DNA of 47,341 bases from an uncultured Lachnospiraceae bacterium (GTDB taxonomy: Bacteria; Bacillota; Clostridia; Lachnospirales; Lachnospiraceae). Within the stretch, counting starts at the first letter, position 1. Every line of letters begins with the position of its first letter. Below, one piece after another: positions 25,678 to 33,699 of this stretch. A program made the translations under genes and the position numbers. The notes under the pieces were generated by a model. It did not search any database, had not been told where the DNA came from, and saw only the letters and a program-made list of their open reading frames with translations. Location of the stretch: the NCBI GenBank assembly GCA_900544445.1, contig UQVK01000020.1, forward strand, positions 1-47,341, given 5' to 3'.

Positions 25678-26246
25678 CCCTTCTTCCTTCCGCCGTCCAC
25701 AGCGTACTCCTTCAGACCGCCCCATTTCTGATCCTTTTCGGAAAGGATCAGCTCCATTCCCTCGGGGATCGGCCATTTTACGCCGATTTCCGGATCGTCC
25801 CATTTCAGGCCGCCCTCATCGTTCGGATGGTAGAAATTCGTACATTTGTAGGCAAACTCCGCCTCATCAGAGAGCACCACAAAGCCGTGCGCAAAATGCT
25901 CCGGAATGAAAAACTGCTTTTTATTCTCTTCAGACAGAAGCACTCCATACCACTTCCCGAAGGTGGGGGAACCCTCTCTCAAATCCACCGCCACATCGAA
26001 TACCTCTCCCTTCAGGACCCGCACCAGCTTCGCCTGGGGAAAATTGATCTGAAAATGCAGGCCTCTCAGCACGCCTTTTCTGGAAGAGGACTGATTGTCC
26101 TGAACGAAAACCTGATCGATTCCGGCCTCTTTATAGGCTTCATAGTGATAGGTTTCCATAAAATATCCCCTCTCATCCCCAAAAACCGCAGGGGTGATGA
26201 CCTTCAGACCTTCGATTTCACATGTTTCTACCGTTATCTTTCCCAT
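25674..26246 (-). CDS. rmlC: dTDP-4-dehydrorhamnose 3,5-epimerase
   Basis: Third enzyme of dTDP-L-rhamnose synthesis, 190 residues, a usual length. It has the cupin-like core with GDERGYFMETYH, QDNQSSSRKGVLRGLHFQ (catalytic H64), KLVRVLKGEVFDVAVDLR and IPEHFAHGFVVLSD. It follows rmlA by 47 bp and overlaps wzm. The start at 26246 has AAGGAG 13 nt upstream, longer than ideal, but no better start is seen. Without RmlD in the window the product could also feed another 6-deoxy sugar. Confidence 0.95.
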   Translation of the reverse strand: MGKITVETCEIEGLKVITPAVFGDERGYFMETYHYEAYKEAGIDQVFVQDNQSSSRKGVLRGLHFQINFPQAKLVRVLKGEVFDVAVDLREGSPTFGKWYGVLLSEENKKQFFIPEHFAHGFVVLSDEAEFAYKCTNFYHPNDEGGLKWDDPEIGVKWPIPEGMELILSEKDQKWGGLKEYAVDGGRKKG

Positions 26247-26293
26247 CTTTTCAATCTTTCTCCTTTATTTCCGTAAGCGCCGCCCCATCCGTT

Positions 26294-27163
26294 TTACAGT
26301 CCGTTTGCCACTTCTACCAGATATTTTCCATAGTTGGTCTTCATCAGAGGCTCCGCCAGCTTCAGAAGCTGTTCCTTTGAGATGAAACCGCGGCGATAGG
26401 CAATCTCCTCGATGCAGGAAACATACAGGCCCTGACGCTTCTGAACAGCGGCCACATAATCGGACGCATCCAGCAGGGAATCATGGCTGCCCGTATCCAG
26501 CCAGGCAAAGCCTCTGCCCAGCGTTTCCACCATCAGATCTCCCCGGCGCAGGTATTCGTTGTTCACCGCGGTGATCTCCAGTTCTCCCCTTGCGGAGGGC
26601 TTCACGTTCTTCGCGATTTCAACCACGTCGTTGTCATAAAAATAGAGGCCCGGTACCGCATAATTGCTCTTCGGATGCTCCGGTTTTTCCTCAATGGAAA
26701 GAGCCTTTCCATTTTCATCGAATTCCACCACGCCGTATTCTCTGGGATCCCGGACATAATAACCGAAAATCGTAGCGCCCTTCTCCCGGGCCGCCACCAT
26801 GCGCAGCACCCTGGAAAAGCTCTGTCCATAGAAAATGTTATCCCCAAGCACCAGAGCGACTCGGTCATTCCCGATAAACTCCTCTCCGATCAGGAACGCC
26901 TCGGCAAGTCCTCTGGGCTCTTCCTGTACCGCGTAGGAAATGGAAAGTCCCAGCTGTTCCCCGGTTCCGAACAGTTCCCGGAACACGGGCAGATCCCGCG
27001 GTGTGGAAATGATCAGAATCTCGCGGATATCCGCAAGCATCAGCGTGGAAAGGGGGTAATAGATCATCGGCTTGTCATACACCGGCATGATCTGCTTGGA
27101 AATCGCCTTGGTGAGCGGATACAGTCTGGTTCCGCTCCCTCCCGCAAGTATAATACCCTTCAT
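26294..27163 (-). CDS. rmlA: Glucose-1-phosphate thymidylyltransferase
   Basis: Makes dTDP-glucose from dTTP and glucose-1-phosphate, the product of the clustered phosphoglucomutase. At 289 residues it is a normal short-form RmlA. Visible motifs are the nucleotide-binding [45 protein letters not shown] and [10 protein letters not shown]. The start at 27163 has GGAGG 5 nt upstream; an in-frame ATG four codons earlier has no site. A hairpin (27179-27211) lies just before the ribosome binding site, 50 bp after rmlB. Confidence 0.97.
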   Translation of the reverse strand: MKGIILAGGSGTRLYPLTKAISKQIMPVYDKPMIYYPLSTLMLADIREILIISTPRDLPVFRELFGTGEQLGLSISYAVQEEPRGLAEAFLIGEEFIGNDRVALVLGDNIFYGQSFSRVLRMVAAREKGATIFGYYVRDPREYGVVEFDENGKALSIEEKPEHPKSNYAVPGLYFYDNDVVEIAKNVKPSARGELEITAVNNEYLRRGDLMVETLGRGFAWLDTGSHDSLLDASDYVAAVQKRQGLYVSCIEEIAYRRGFISKEQLLKLAEPLMKTNYGKYLVEVANGL

Positions 27164-27178
27164 CGTATCCTCCATCCT

Positions 27179-27211
27179 ACATGTGCGCCGCCTTAGCGGC
27201 TGCAGGCATGT
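27179..27211 (-). other. Two-step hairpin between rmlB and rmlA
   Basis: ACATG (27179-27183) pairs with CATGT (27207-27211), and inside it GCCGC (27187-27191) pairs with GCGGC (27196-27200). It lies directly upstream of the rmlA ribosome binding site, with no T run. Confidence 0.55.
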
Positions 27212-27214
27212 CGT

Positions 27215-28300
27215 TTATTTTCCGGTATGGTACATTTCCTCGTAATATTTCTGGTAATCACCACTGGTCACATTTTTCATCCAGTCCTCATGCTCAAAAT
27301 ACCACTTAATGGTCTTTTTGATGCCTTCCGCGAACATGGTCTCCGGCTCCCAGCCGATCTCCGCACGGATCTTGTCCGGCGCGATGGCATAGCGGCGGTC
27401 ATGGCCCTTGCGGTCCTCCACATAGGTGATCAGATCATCGCTCACAAGCGCCTTTCTCGGATCGGAGTCCGGAAGCATCTCCCGCAGGGTATCGAGGATG
27501 ATATGGATGATTTCAATGTTCTGCTTCTCATTATGTCCGCCCACATTGTAGGTTTCGAACAGACGTCCCTTCTCCTGCACCATGTCGATGGCCTTCGCGT
27601 GATCCTCCACAAACAGCCAATCTCGCACGTTTTTGCCGTCTCCGTAGACCGGAAGCTTTCTGCCGTGCAGCGCATTGTTGATGATCAGCGGGATCAGCTT
27701 TTCCGGGAACTGGTAAGGGCCGTAGTTGTTGGAGCAGTTGGTGATGTTCGCCGGGAAATGATAGGTGTCCATATACGCCTTCACCAGCATATCTGATCCG
27801 GCCTTGCTGGCAGAATAGGGGCTGTGAGGCGCATAGGGCGTGGTCTCATAGAAATATTCGCCCTCGTTCTCCAGGGAACCATAGACCTCGTCCGTGGAAA
27901 CATGGAGAAATTTCTTGTCCTCCTTAAAGCTTCCGTCCGGCTTCTCCCACGCCGCCTTCGCACAGTTGAGCATCACCGCCGTGCCCAGCACGTTGGTCTG
28001 TACGAAGATTTCCGGGTTCTTAATGCTTCTGTCCACATGGCTCTCCGCCGCGAAATGCACCACCCTGTCAATATCGTTCTCCGCAAAAATCTTTTCAATC
28101 GCTTCCTTGTCGCAGATATTTGCCCGGATAAAGGTATAATTCTCCCTTTTTTCCACATCCTTCAGATTTTCCAGGTTTCCCGCATAGGTCAGTGCGTCCA
28201 CATTGATGATGCGGATCCCGTCCCCGTATTTTCTGAACATATAATGAATATAATTGGAGCCGATGAAACCGGCGCCGCCCGTTACCAGATAGGTTCTCAT
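27215..28300 (-). CDS. rmlB: dTDP-glucose 4,6-dehydratase
   Basis: Second enzyme of the dTDP-rhamnose pathway, an extended SDR of 361 residues. The NAD-binding motif is GGAGFIG. Catalytic residues are visible as STDEVYG (T136, D137, E138) and YSASK (Y162, K166). Also seen are FAAESHVDRSI and NNYGPYQFPEKLIPL. The ATG at 28300 has GGAGGG upstream. As first gene behind the promoter at 28360-28388 it heads the long polysaccharide operon, so its leader is the place to look for control of the whole cluster. A small stem ACAGAAA/TTTCTGT lies in that leader (28328-28347). Confidence 0.97.
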   Translation of the reverse strand: MRTYLVTGGAGFIGSNYIHYMFRKYGDGIRIINVDALTYAGNLENLKDVEKRENYTFIRANICDKEAIEKIFAENDIDRVVHFAAESHVDRSIKNPEIFVQTNVLGTAVMLNCAKAAWEKPDGSFKEDKKFLHVSTDEVYGSLENEGEYFYETTPYAPHSPYSASKAGSDMLVKAYMDTYHFPANITNCSNNYGPYQFPEKLIPLIINNALHGRKLPVYGDGKNVRDWLFVEDHAKAIDMVQEKGRLFETYNVGGHNEKQNIEIIHIILDTLREMLPDSDPRKALVSDDLITYVEDRKGHDRRYAIAPDKIRAEIGWEPETMFAEGIKKTIKWYFEHEDWMKNVTSGDYQKYYEEMYHTGK

Positions 28301-28359
28301 TTTACCCTCCATACTGATGCATTCTGTACAGAAACTCAGTTTTCTGTCATTTTTATCAT

Positions 28360-28388
28360 AGTATAACACATAATTCCTGTTTTACCAA
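28360..28388 (-). promoter_or_regulatory. Main promoter of the polysaccharide operon
   Basis: On the minus strand TTGGTA (28383-28388) and TATACT (28360-28365) are 17 bp apart. Transcription would start near 28353, giving a leader of about 50 nt to rmlB. Confidence 0.65.
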
Positions 28389-28403
28389 ACAAAACCTGCC
28401 GTC

Positions 28404-28443
28404 CGGCGGTTGAACAGAGCGGATCCCTGTCTTCTTCCCGCCG
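28404..28443 (-). terminator. Possible terminator of the GH25 gene
   Basis: On the minus strand CGGCGG (28438-28443) can pair with CCGCCG (28404-28409) around a 28-nt loop that has its own ACAG/CTGT pairing. A TTTTGTTT tract follows about 10 nt later. The fit is loose. Confidence 0.35.
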
Positions 28444-28461
28444 TTCACAGGCTGCGTTGGA

Positions 28462-31400
28462 TCAGTATCCCAGATAGCTGATGTTCAGATCCACATTTCC
28501 GCTGATGCCGTCGATCTTTCCCGTGCTGGAATACTGCCACATTTCATATCTTCCATTATACGTGGGCGCGGCCGCATACTGGGCCAGCCAGATATTGTAA
28601 CTGCCAAAGCTTCCTGTGTTCATCTTGCTTCCCAGCCAGTTTTTATTGGCATAAACGCCCGCGGTGTAGCCGCTGTCGCGGATGGTATTACAGAAGGCCT
28701 GTACCACCGCGGTACGGTCAGCGCTGCTGATGCCGTCCGCTCTTCCTCCTGCCGCCTCCACGTCGATAAATACCGGATAGGAGATCTTATATCCGGAAAT
28801 GAGCTCAAGAGCTGCGGAAGCCTCCTCTACAGCCTCCCTCTGGTTGACCGCCTGTGAAAAATAGTAAACGCCCACTTTCAGTCCCGCCGCCGTGGCCCCC
28901 TGAATGTTGCTCCTAAACTTCGGATCCTCCACCATGACTCCTGTAGCGGAACCTCTGTAGCCGCAGCGGATGATAACGAAGGACACGCCGGAATTTTTCA
29001 CCTTTTCCCAGTCAATGCTTCCGTTATGCTTGGACACATCAATACCCAGCACGCCGGAGCCGCTGCTTAACGCACCGTCCGCTCCAAAATCATACTGGAC
29101 GCCCTGGATGACCTGCTTTCCGGTCACCTTATTTCCGTTCTTGTCAAAATAGTAGCGTTTTCCGTCTATGGTCTGCCAGCCGGTATATTTGTATTCCACG
29201 TTATCGTTCAGCCTGTAGAACACATCATATTTAAAATAGTCGGCGACAACCGCTTCCACATATTTCCCGTCTTTTTTGATATAAAGCTGCCTGCCGTCCT
29301 TATCCTTCAGAAGGGTTTTGGTATCTTCCTCAGCTTTTCCGCCCGTCACTGTCACTTCACAGGTTGCCTTTTTGGAGGTATCCTCAGAGCTGCATGCCGT
29401 AATCGTCACCTTGCCCGCCTTCACCGCCGTGATGGTTCCGTTTCCGTGTTCCGTCACGGTCACGATGGAAGAGTCGGAGGTGTACCACAGACAGCCTGTA
29501 TAGCCGGTGGTATCGATCGTCGGATTCAGCTTCAGGCTTTCTCCCACCTTCAGCGTTACCTTTGTCTTATCCAGAGTGATTCCCTTTACTTCGGCCGCTT
29601 CTACGGTCAGCTTTGCTGTTTTTGTCTGGGTGCTGCCGTCGGAGAAGGTCACCTTTACCGTAAGTTCCGTGCTTCCGGCACGGATGGCTTTAATATTCCC
29701 GTTTCCATCCACCGTTGCGTACTTCGTGTTGGCGATGGAAAAGCTGCGGGAGGACACGCTGCCCGTGGTCTTCACATCCGCCGCCTTCGTCTGTCCGGCC
29801 GTGATCTTCATCTCGTTTAAGGTCACGGAGTTGGACTCATTGGAGGTCACCGTAAAGGTAATGGAACTCTTAATATTTGAATTTTTTTGGGAAACCGCAG
29901 TGATGGTGGTGCTTCCCACCGCGCTGCAGGTCACCTTTCCGTTTCCGTCCACGCTGGCGATATTGGCATTGGAGGAGGACCAGGTCACCGAAGCGTCCGC
30001 TCCGGAAGGCTCGGCCGTGATGGAAAGCTGGACGGTATCTCCCTTTTTGGCGCTGGTAGAACCGGTGATTTGAATGCCGGTAAGGGTTACCTCCGCCGCC
30101 TTCACCTCAATTTCCTTCGTTGCCTTCACGCCCCCCGCCTCCGCGGTAATGGTCGCCCTGCCCGCCGCCACGCCGGTCACCTTTCCGTTATCCACTGTTG
30201 CAATTCCGGTATCGGAAGAAGACCAGGAAATGCCGTTATAAGCAGCATCCGAAGGGCTTACGGAAGCGCTGAGGCTGATGCTGCTGCCCACCGTCACCGT
30301 GGAATCTCCGGAAATGGAAACGCTTTCCACTTTTTTCTCAGCTTCGGAAACACTCACGGATACGGAAGCGGTATAACCGCCGTCGCTGGTCTTCACCGTG
30401 ATGGTGGCGTTTCCCGCTCCTTTGAAGGAAACATGGCCGTTGCCGTCAACCTCTGCCACGCCTCCATTATCAGAAGAAAAGCTTACGCTCTTATTCGACG
30501 CGTTGTCCGGACTGACCGTTACGCTGATATCTCCGCTTTCTCCAACCTTGCCGCTCAGACTGGACGGACTGGCGGAAACGCCTGTGACCGCAACCGTCTG
30601 CGGCGGGGTTTCTTCGGGAGGCTGTGTATCCGTTTCCGCCGGCGGATCTGCGGGTTCCGTCGTCTGAGGCTCTGTCAGGGTCTGAATCTCTGAAGAAGTC
30701 CGCGCCGCCGTCTTCAGAAGACTTCCGTCCTTCCTGACTCCCGCAAACAGGGCGAATTCCAGGTTTGCCGACTGGGAAGGGTCCGGAATATCAGCTTTTT
30801 TCACCTCGATATACAGGCTTCCTTCATCTCCGATGGGCGTCCGGGTGGATTCTACCCACTCCACCGTATCCTGCAGAACGGATTCCACCTCCGTCTTGAT
30901 TTCCGTATCCTCCGCTGCCGCATTCACTTCGGATTCACTCTTGATCTCATCTGATACGTCAATTTTTTCATAGTCTATCTGATTTTTAACGGTTACGCTC
31001 TGTGCTCCATCCGGCAGAACATATCCCTCCAGATCCTCCGGGCCGGTCACCTCCACCGTATAGCTTCCTCCGGTAATTCCCGTCAGATAAATGATCCCGT
31101 CTTCATCGTCATCCGTCTTCTGATACGTCTGATCCGGTCCGGTGATCTTCGCTTCAAAAGCCACATAAGGGATCAGCTTCCCCGTCTTCCGGTTGACAAA
31201 CTTGATCTTCAGATCCTTTTCCACAGAGGTCATATTCAGTCCCACCTGAATATCGGAAACATCATCCGTCTCCTCGTACTCCGTCTCCACATTCTCCGCA
31301 GCCTGCTGCCTTGCGAGCAGTCCGTCCGCCACAGCAAGGAAGGTGCTTTCATCCGCAACGGAAATCCGGGCGAGCTCTTCCCCTACAGCGGCGAAGGATG

Positions 31401-32076
31401 CGACCTGCTTCTCCTGCGCCCTTGCGGCCAGAACAAAGCTGAAGGTGAACACGGCAAACAGACAGACTGCGGCCCCTGTCAGGCCGATCACTCTGTCCAT
31501 GGCGGAAAGGCCCTTCAAAAATGTGAGGAAGCCATTTTCCTGCCTTCTATTTCTTTTTCCCTGTCTGCCTGCCGCACACGTACGGCGGGGGCTTTCATCC
31601 GGACGGACATGCCTGCCATAGTCCGCCTGTCGTTTTCCGGAAGGCCGTCCCTTATGTACATCCGTCTCCCGCCCCCTGTTTCTGTGTTCCACATCGTTCC
31701 TGCGTACTGCATCATTCCTGCGGGCCGCATTGTCCCTGCGTACTGTACCGTTCCTGCGGGCCACATCATTCTGATGCGATGCATCATGTCCGCCCGCATC
31801 TCTCCTGTCTGAATCCCGTTTTTCCCTTCGTACCGCACTTTCCTTTCGCGGGGTTCCTTCTTCCCACAACTCTTCAGCCGCTTCCTCCTCATAATCATCC
31901 GGTTCCTCATCGTCTTCAAAAGAGTCCTTCAAGTCGGAAAGCTGCGCCGCTGTTTCTGCCAGATCCTGCGTTTCCTCAAAATCGTCCTCGCTGATTTCCC
32001 AGCCGTCCTCAAAGGCTCGCTGCAAATCATCGGTCTTTTTCGACATTTCCTCCTGTCCCCGTTCTTTCTCAGTCAT
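28462..32076 (-). CDS. Membrane-anchored GH25 muramidase with Ig-like (BIG2) repeats
   Basis: A 1204-residue type II membrane protein. Order: acidic then Arg/Asn-rich cytoplasmic tail (1-190, RRNDAVRRND-like repeats at 105-135); transmembrane segment (194-219); a Cna-B/SpaA-like domain (about 290-365, GGSYTVEVTGPEDLEGYVLP); Pro/Thr linker; five BIG2-like Ig domains (about 495-911, each with WSSSD/ATVDGNG-type motifs); a choline-binding-like repeat region (about 927-1005, GWQTIDGKRYYFDKNGNKVTG); and a C-terminal glycoside hydrolase 25 domain (1009-1204). Catalytic acids fit D1013 in GIDVSKHNG, D1105/E1107 in FIDVEA and D1196. It would cut the peptidoglycan glycan strand outside the cell. The ATG at 32076 has GGGAG 9 nt upstream; ATG 32046 is an alternative. 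Confidence 0.92.
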   Translation of the reverse strand: MTEKERGQEEMSKKTDDLQRAFEDGWEISEDDFEETQDLAETAAQLSDLKDSFEDDEEPDDYEEEAAEELWEEGTPRKESAVRREKRDSDRRDAGGHDASHQNDVARRNGTVRRDNAARRNDAVRRNDVEHRNRGRETDVHKGRPSGKRQADYGRHVRPDESPRRTCAAGRQGKRNRRQENGFLTFLKGLSAMDRVIGLTGAAVCLFAVFTFSFVLAARAQEKQVASFAAVGEELARISVADESTFLAVADGLLARQQAAENVETEYEETDDVSDIQVGLNMTSVEKDLKIKFVNRKTGKLIPYVAFEAKITGPDQTYQKTDDDEDGIIYLTGITGGSYTVEVTGPEDLEGYVLPDGAQSVTVKNQIDYEKIDVSDEIKSESEVNAAAEDTEIKTEVESVLQDTVEWVESTRTPIGDEGSLYIEVKKADIPDPSQSANLEFALFAGVRKDGSLLKTAARTSSEIQTLTEPQTTEPADPPAETDTQPPEETPPQTVAVTGVSASPSSLSGKVGESGDISVTVSPDNASNKSVSFSSDNGGVAEVDGNGHVSFKGAGNATITVKTSDGGYTASVSVSVSEAEKKVESVSISGDSTVTVGSSISLSASVSPSDAAYNGISWSSSDTGIATVDNGKVTGVAAGRATITAEAGGVKATKEIEVKAAEVTLTGIQITGSTSAKKGDTVQLSITAEPSGADASVTWSSSNANIASVDGNGKVTCSAVGSTTITAVSQKNSNIKSSITFTVTSNESNSVTLNEMKITAGQTKAADVKTTGSVSSRSFSIANTKYATVDGNGNIKAIRAGSTELTVKVTFSDGSTQTKTAKLTVEAAEVKGITLDKTKVTLKVGESLKLNPTIDTTGYTGCLWYTSDSSIVTVTEHGNGTITAVKAGKVTITACSSEDTSKKATCEVTVTGGKAEEDTKTLLKDKDGRQLYIKKDGKYVEAVVADYFKYDVFYRLNDNVEYKYTGWQTIDGKRYYFDKNGNKVTGKQVIQGVQYDFGADGALSSGSGVLGIDVSKHNGSIDWEKVKNSGVSFVIIRCGYRGSATGVMVEDPKFRSNIQGATAAGLKVGVYYFSQAVNQREAVEEASAALELISGYKISYPVFIDVEAAGGRADGISSADRTAVVQAFCNTIRDSGYTAGVYANKNWLGSKMNTGSFGSYNIWLAQYAAAPTYNGRYEMWQYSSTGKIDGISGNVDLNISYLGY

Positions 32077-32130
32077 ATATCTCTCCCGTTTTCCTTTCAG
32101 ACAACGTTTTTTCCTGCACGATGTACGGAC

Positions 32131-32160
32131 AGTATAGCACAGGACGCTTTCCTTCTTCAA
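32131..32160 (-). promoter_or_regulatory. Promoter of the GH25 gene
   Basis: On the minus strand TTGAAG (32155-32160) and TATACT (32131-32136), with TGC before the -10, are 18 bp apart. The leader is about 48 nt. The gap 32077-32459 also holds the duplication at 32331-32454 and a TCTTAA/TTAAGA palindrome near 32192-32211. Confidence 0.7.
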
Positions 32161-32330
32161 CAGCGCTTTTCCCAATTTCGGCGTTTTCCTTTCTTAATCT
32201 TCTCTTAAGATCAGCCAAATCCGCGCGGCAGCCCCATGAAACCTCCCGAAAGGCAGCCCGTCCTGTCCTTTTTTGTCGAACGCTTTTTCTTGCCGGAGAA
32301 GGAAGGATGTGCCAGAATAAGAAAAAAGGA

Positions 32331-32454
32331 GATGATTTTTATGCCGCCTTCGGCGGCGAAAGGAGAGGCGCACGAACCGGGCGGTTCGTGCTGAAGAATG
32401 GCTTTCGCCATTCTTCGATGATTTTTATGCCGCCTTCGGCGGCGAAAGGAGAGG
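32331..32454. repeat. 38-bp direct duplication with hairpins before the zinc-ribbon gene
   Basis: An identical 38-bp sequence occurs at 32331-32368 and 32417-32454. Each copy has the stem GCCGCC-TTC-GGCGGC followed by GAAAGGAGAGG. Between them are two perfect 10-bp stems: GCACGAACCG (32370s) with its complement, and GAAGAATGGC with GCCATTCTTC. Only the second copy is followed directly by the ATG at 32460. Confidence 0.9.
32341..32394 (+). CDS. Possible 17-codon leader peptide
   Basis: An ATG at 32341 lies 9 nt after AAAGGAG and opens a 17-residue frame (MPPSAAKGEAHEPGGSC, stop TGA). It starts in the first copy of the 38-bp duplication and ends in the following hairpin. It could be a translated leader for the zinc-ribbon gene. 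It may equally be chance from the duplication. Confidence 0.2.
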   Translation: MPPSAAKGEAHEPGGSC

Positions 32455-32459
32455 AAGCC

Positions 32460-32786
32460 ATGATGTACATTCATTACTGCAAATACTGTCGGCGGATCCA
32501 TATTCTCAACGGCCACAAGCTCTACTGCCCCGCCTGCAGCGGAAAGCTTTCGGAGCTGGACATTTCCTATATGAAATACGTCAATCTGTCCCGTGAGGAG
32601 CGCCGCGCCCTGAGAGAAAAATGCGCCGATGAAAAAAGCCTGCGCGAGCTTTCTGTGGATTATCCCAGGAGAGGCGGCGCCAAATGGTTTCAGGCGGCCG
32701 AGCCGGCCCGAACCGGCCGCACTACAGATAATAAATCAGCATCCCGGCCAGAATACAGCCCACACCTGCGAGTTTCCGTTTCGTGA
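32460..32786 (+). CDS. Small zinc-ribbon protein, function unknown
   Basis: A 108-residue protein with two CxxC pairs near the N terminus (C7/C10 in YCKYCRR and C23/C26 in YCPACSG), spaced like a zinc ribbon. A basic/acidic middle follows (LSREERRALREKCADE). I do not recognise a named family. GAAAGGAGAGG lies before tandem ATGs at 32460 and 32463. The same frame stays open upstream to ATG 32426 and ATG 32307, so a longer form is possible. The 3' end overlaps the converging membrane-protein gene by 65 bp, so the C-terminal residues may be read-through of a diverged stop. Confidence 0.6.
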   Translation: MMYIHYCKYCRRIHILNGHKLYCPACSGKLSELDISYMKYVNLSREERRALREKCADEKSLRELSVDYPRRGGAKWFQAAEPARTGRTTDNKSASRPEYSPHLRVSVS

Positions 32787-33084
32787 TCCGCTCTCCGAAA
32801 AACAGGCGGCTGAGAAAAAGAACGAATACATAGCCGAAGGATTCCATCACGGGGCCGTTCAGAAAGGACAGGCCCCTCAGTCCGCAGATATTCAGTGCGG
32901 TAGAGCCCAGAAGCAGGAAGTAACCGCCGATGACCCAGGGATTCAGGTATTCCCGGATAAAGGAGGACCAGGTACGCATCGCGCCTTTTTTCAGAAGCAC
33001 CTGGGAAAAAGAGGCCGCCAGCACCCCGGCGAGCAGAAAGCCATAATAAAACAAATTATTTTCATAAAATACCGTTTCCGCCAT
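32722..33084 (-). CDS. Small EamA/SMR-type membrane protein (second of a pair)
   Basis: A 120-residue protein with four predicted membrane spans (FYYGFLLAGVLAASFSQVLL, WVIGGYFLLLGSTALNICGL, ESFGYVFVLFLSRLFFGERI, LAGVGCILAGMLIYYL). The FFGERITKRKLAGVGCILAG end is typical of small multidrug resistance and drug/metabolite transporter half-proteins, including ArnE/ArnF-type lipid-linked sugar flippases. Its ATG shares one base with the stop of the previous gene, so the two are co-translated and probably form a heterodimer. The substrate is unknown. Nearby glycan genes make a lipid-sugar role possible. Confidence 0.82.
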   Translation of the reverse strand: MAETVFYENNLFYYGFLLAGVLAASFSQVLLKKGAMRTWSSFIREYLNPWVIGGYFLLLGSTALNICGLRGLSFLNGPVMESFGYVFVLFLSRLFFGERITKRKLAGVGCILAGMLIYYL

Positions 33085-33464
33085 CACCGCGCCTCCTCTT
33101 CTCCGCCGTTGACAATCAGCGTTCCCACGATCACAAGCGCAACGCCGATGACATTTTTCATCGTCACCCGGTCGTGGAACAGGACCACCGCCCAGAGCAT
33201 GGACCACAGAAGGGCCATCGCCCGGTTGGTATAGGCCACAGACAGTTCGAATTTTTTAATCATCTGCTGCCAGAGGATGGCGTACACACCGAGAATCATG
33301 AGCTCGGCAAGATAAAAAAGCAGAAACGGAGCGGAAAAGGCTTCCTGTCCGCTCGCCAGCTTCGCCATTACGCTGGAAAGGGTATAAATCACGATCACGG
33401 CCTGCAGAATCAGAATATCCTTCAGCCGGAGCTTCTCTTTGCTTTCTCTTCTTTTTTTCTCCAC
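33084..33464 (-). CDS. Small EamA/SMR-type membrane protein (first of a pair)
   Basis: A 126-residue protein with a basic N terminus and four predicted spans (DILILQAVIVIYTLSSVMAK, LFYLAELMILGVYAILW, YTNRAMALLWSMLWAVVLF, VIGVALVIVGTLIV). FHDRVTMKNVIGVALVIVGT matches the fourth-helix region of SMR/EamA proteins. I prefer the GTG at 33464, which has GAGGAA 6 nt upstream; an ATG at 33479, five codons earlier, lacks a site. The promoter at 33504-33532 drives the pair. The two proteins differ in sequence, as in obligate heterodimer pairs such as ArnE/ArnF. Confidence 0.8.
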   Translation of the reverse strand: MEKKRRESKEKLRLKDILILQAVIVIYTLSSVMAKLASGQEAFSAPFLLFYLAELMILGVYAILWQQMIKKFELSVAYTNRAMALLWSMLWAVVLFHDRVTMKNVIGVALVIVGTLIVNGGEEEAR

Positions 33465-33503
33465 GGTTTTTCCTCGCATTTCCGACCGTTTTCAGTCTCA
33501 TAC

Positions 33504-33532
33504 ACCATAACACAGAACCCCTCTCTTTTCAA
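33504..33532 (-). promoter_or_regulatory. Promoter of the small transporter pair
   Basis: On the minus strand TTGAAA (33527-33532) and TATGGT (33504-33509) are 17 bp apart. It is divergent from the promoter at 33585-33614. Confidence 0.55.
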
Positions 33533-33584
33533 ATGTTTCCGGAGTCTGTATTTCTTATAAAAATATGAAAAATCTGTTACTTCG

Positions 33585-33614
33585 TGGACAGGCCGGGGGG
33601 AAAAATGGTAATAT
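33585..33614 (+). promoter_or_regulatory. Promoter of the SGNH-like gene
   Basis: TGGACA (33585-33590) and TAATAT (33609-33614) are 18 bp apart. The leader of about 80 nt holds a very GC-rich stretch, GCCCGGGCGGGCCCGGC, that can form a short stem. Confidence 0.55.
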
Positions 33615-33699
33615 AGGAAGCAGATATTTCACAACACAGCCCGGGCGGGCCCGGCCTCACACAGCCTGCCTGACAGCAAAAAGGAATGGAGAAAAGAGA

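Noticed and set aside
32121..32459. N-terminal extension of the zinc-ribbon protein from upstream in-frame starts
   Set aside because: The extension is translated hairpin duplication with low-complexity sequence; the best SD precedes 32460. ATG 32307 and 32426 remain possible.
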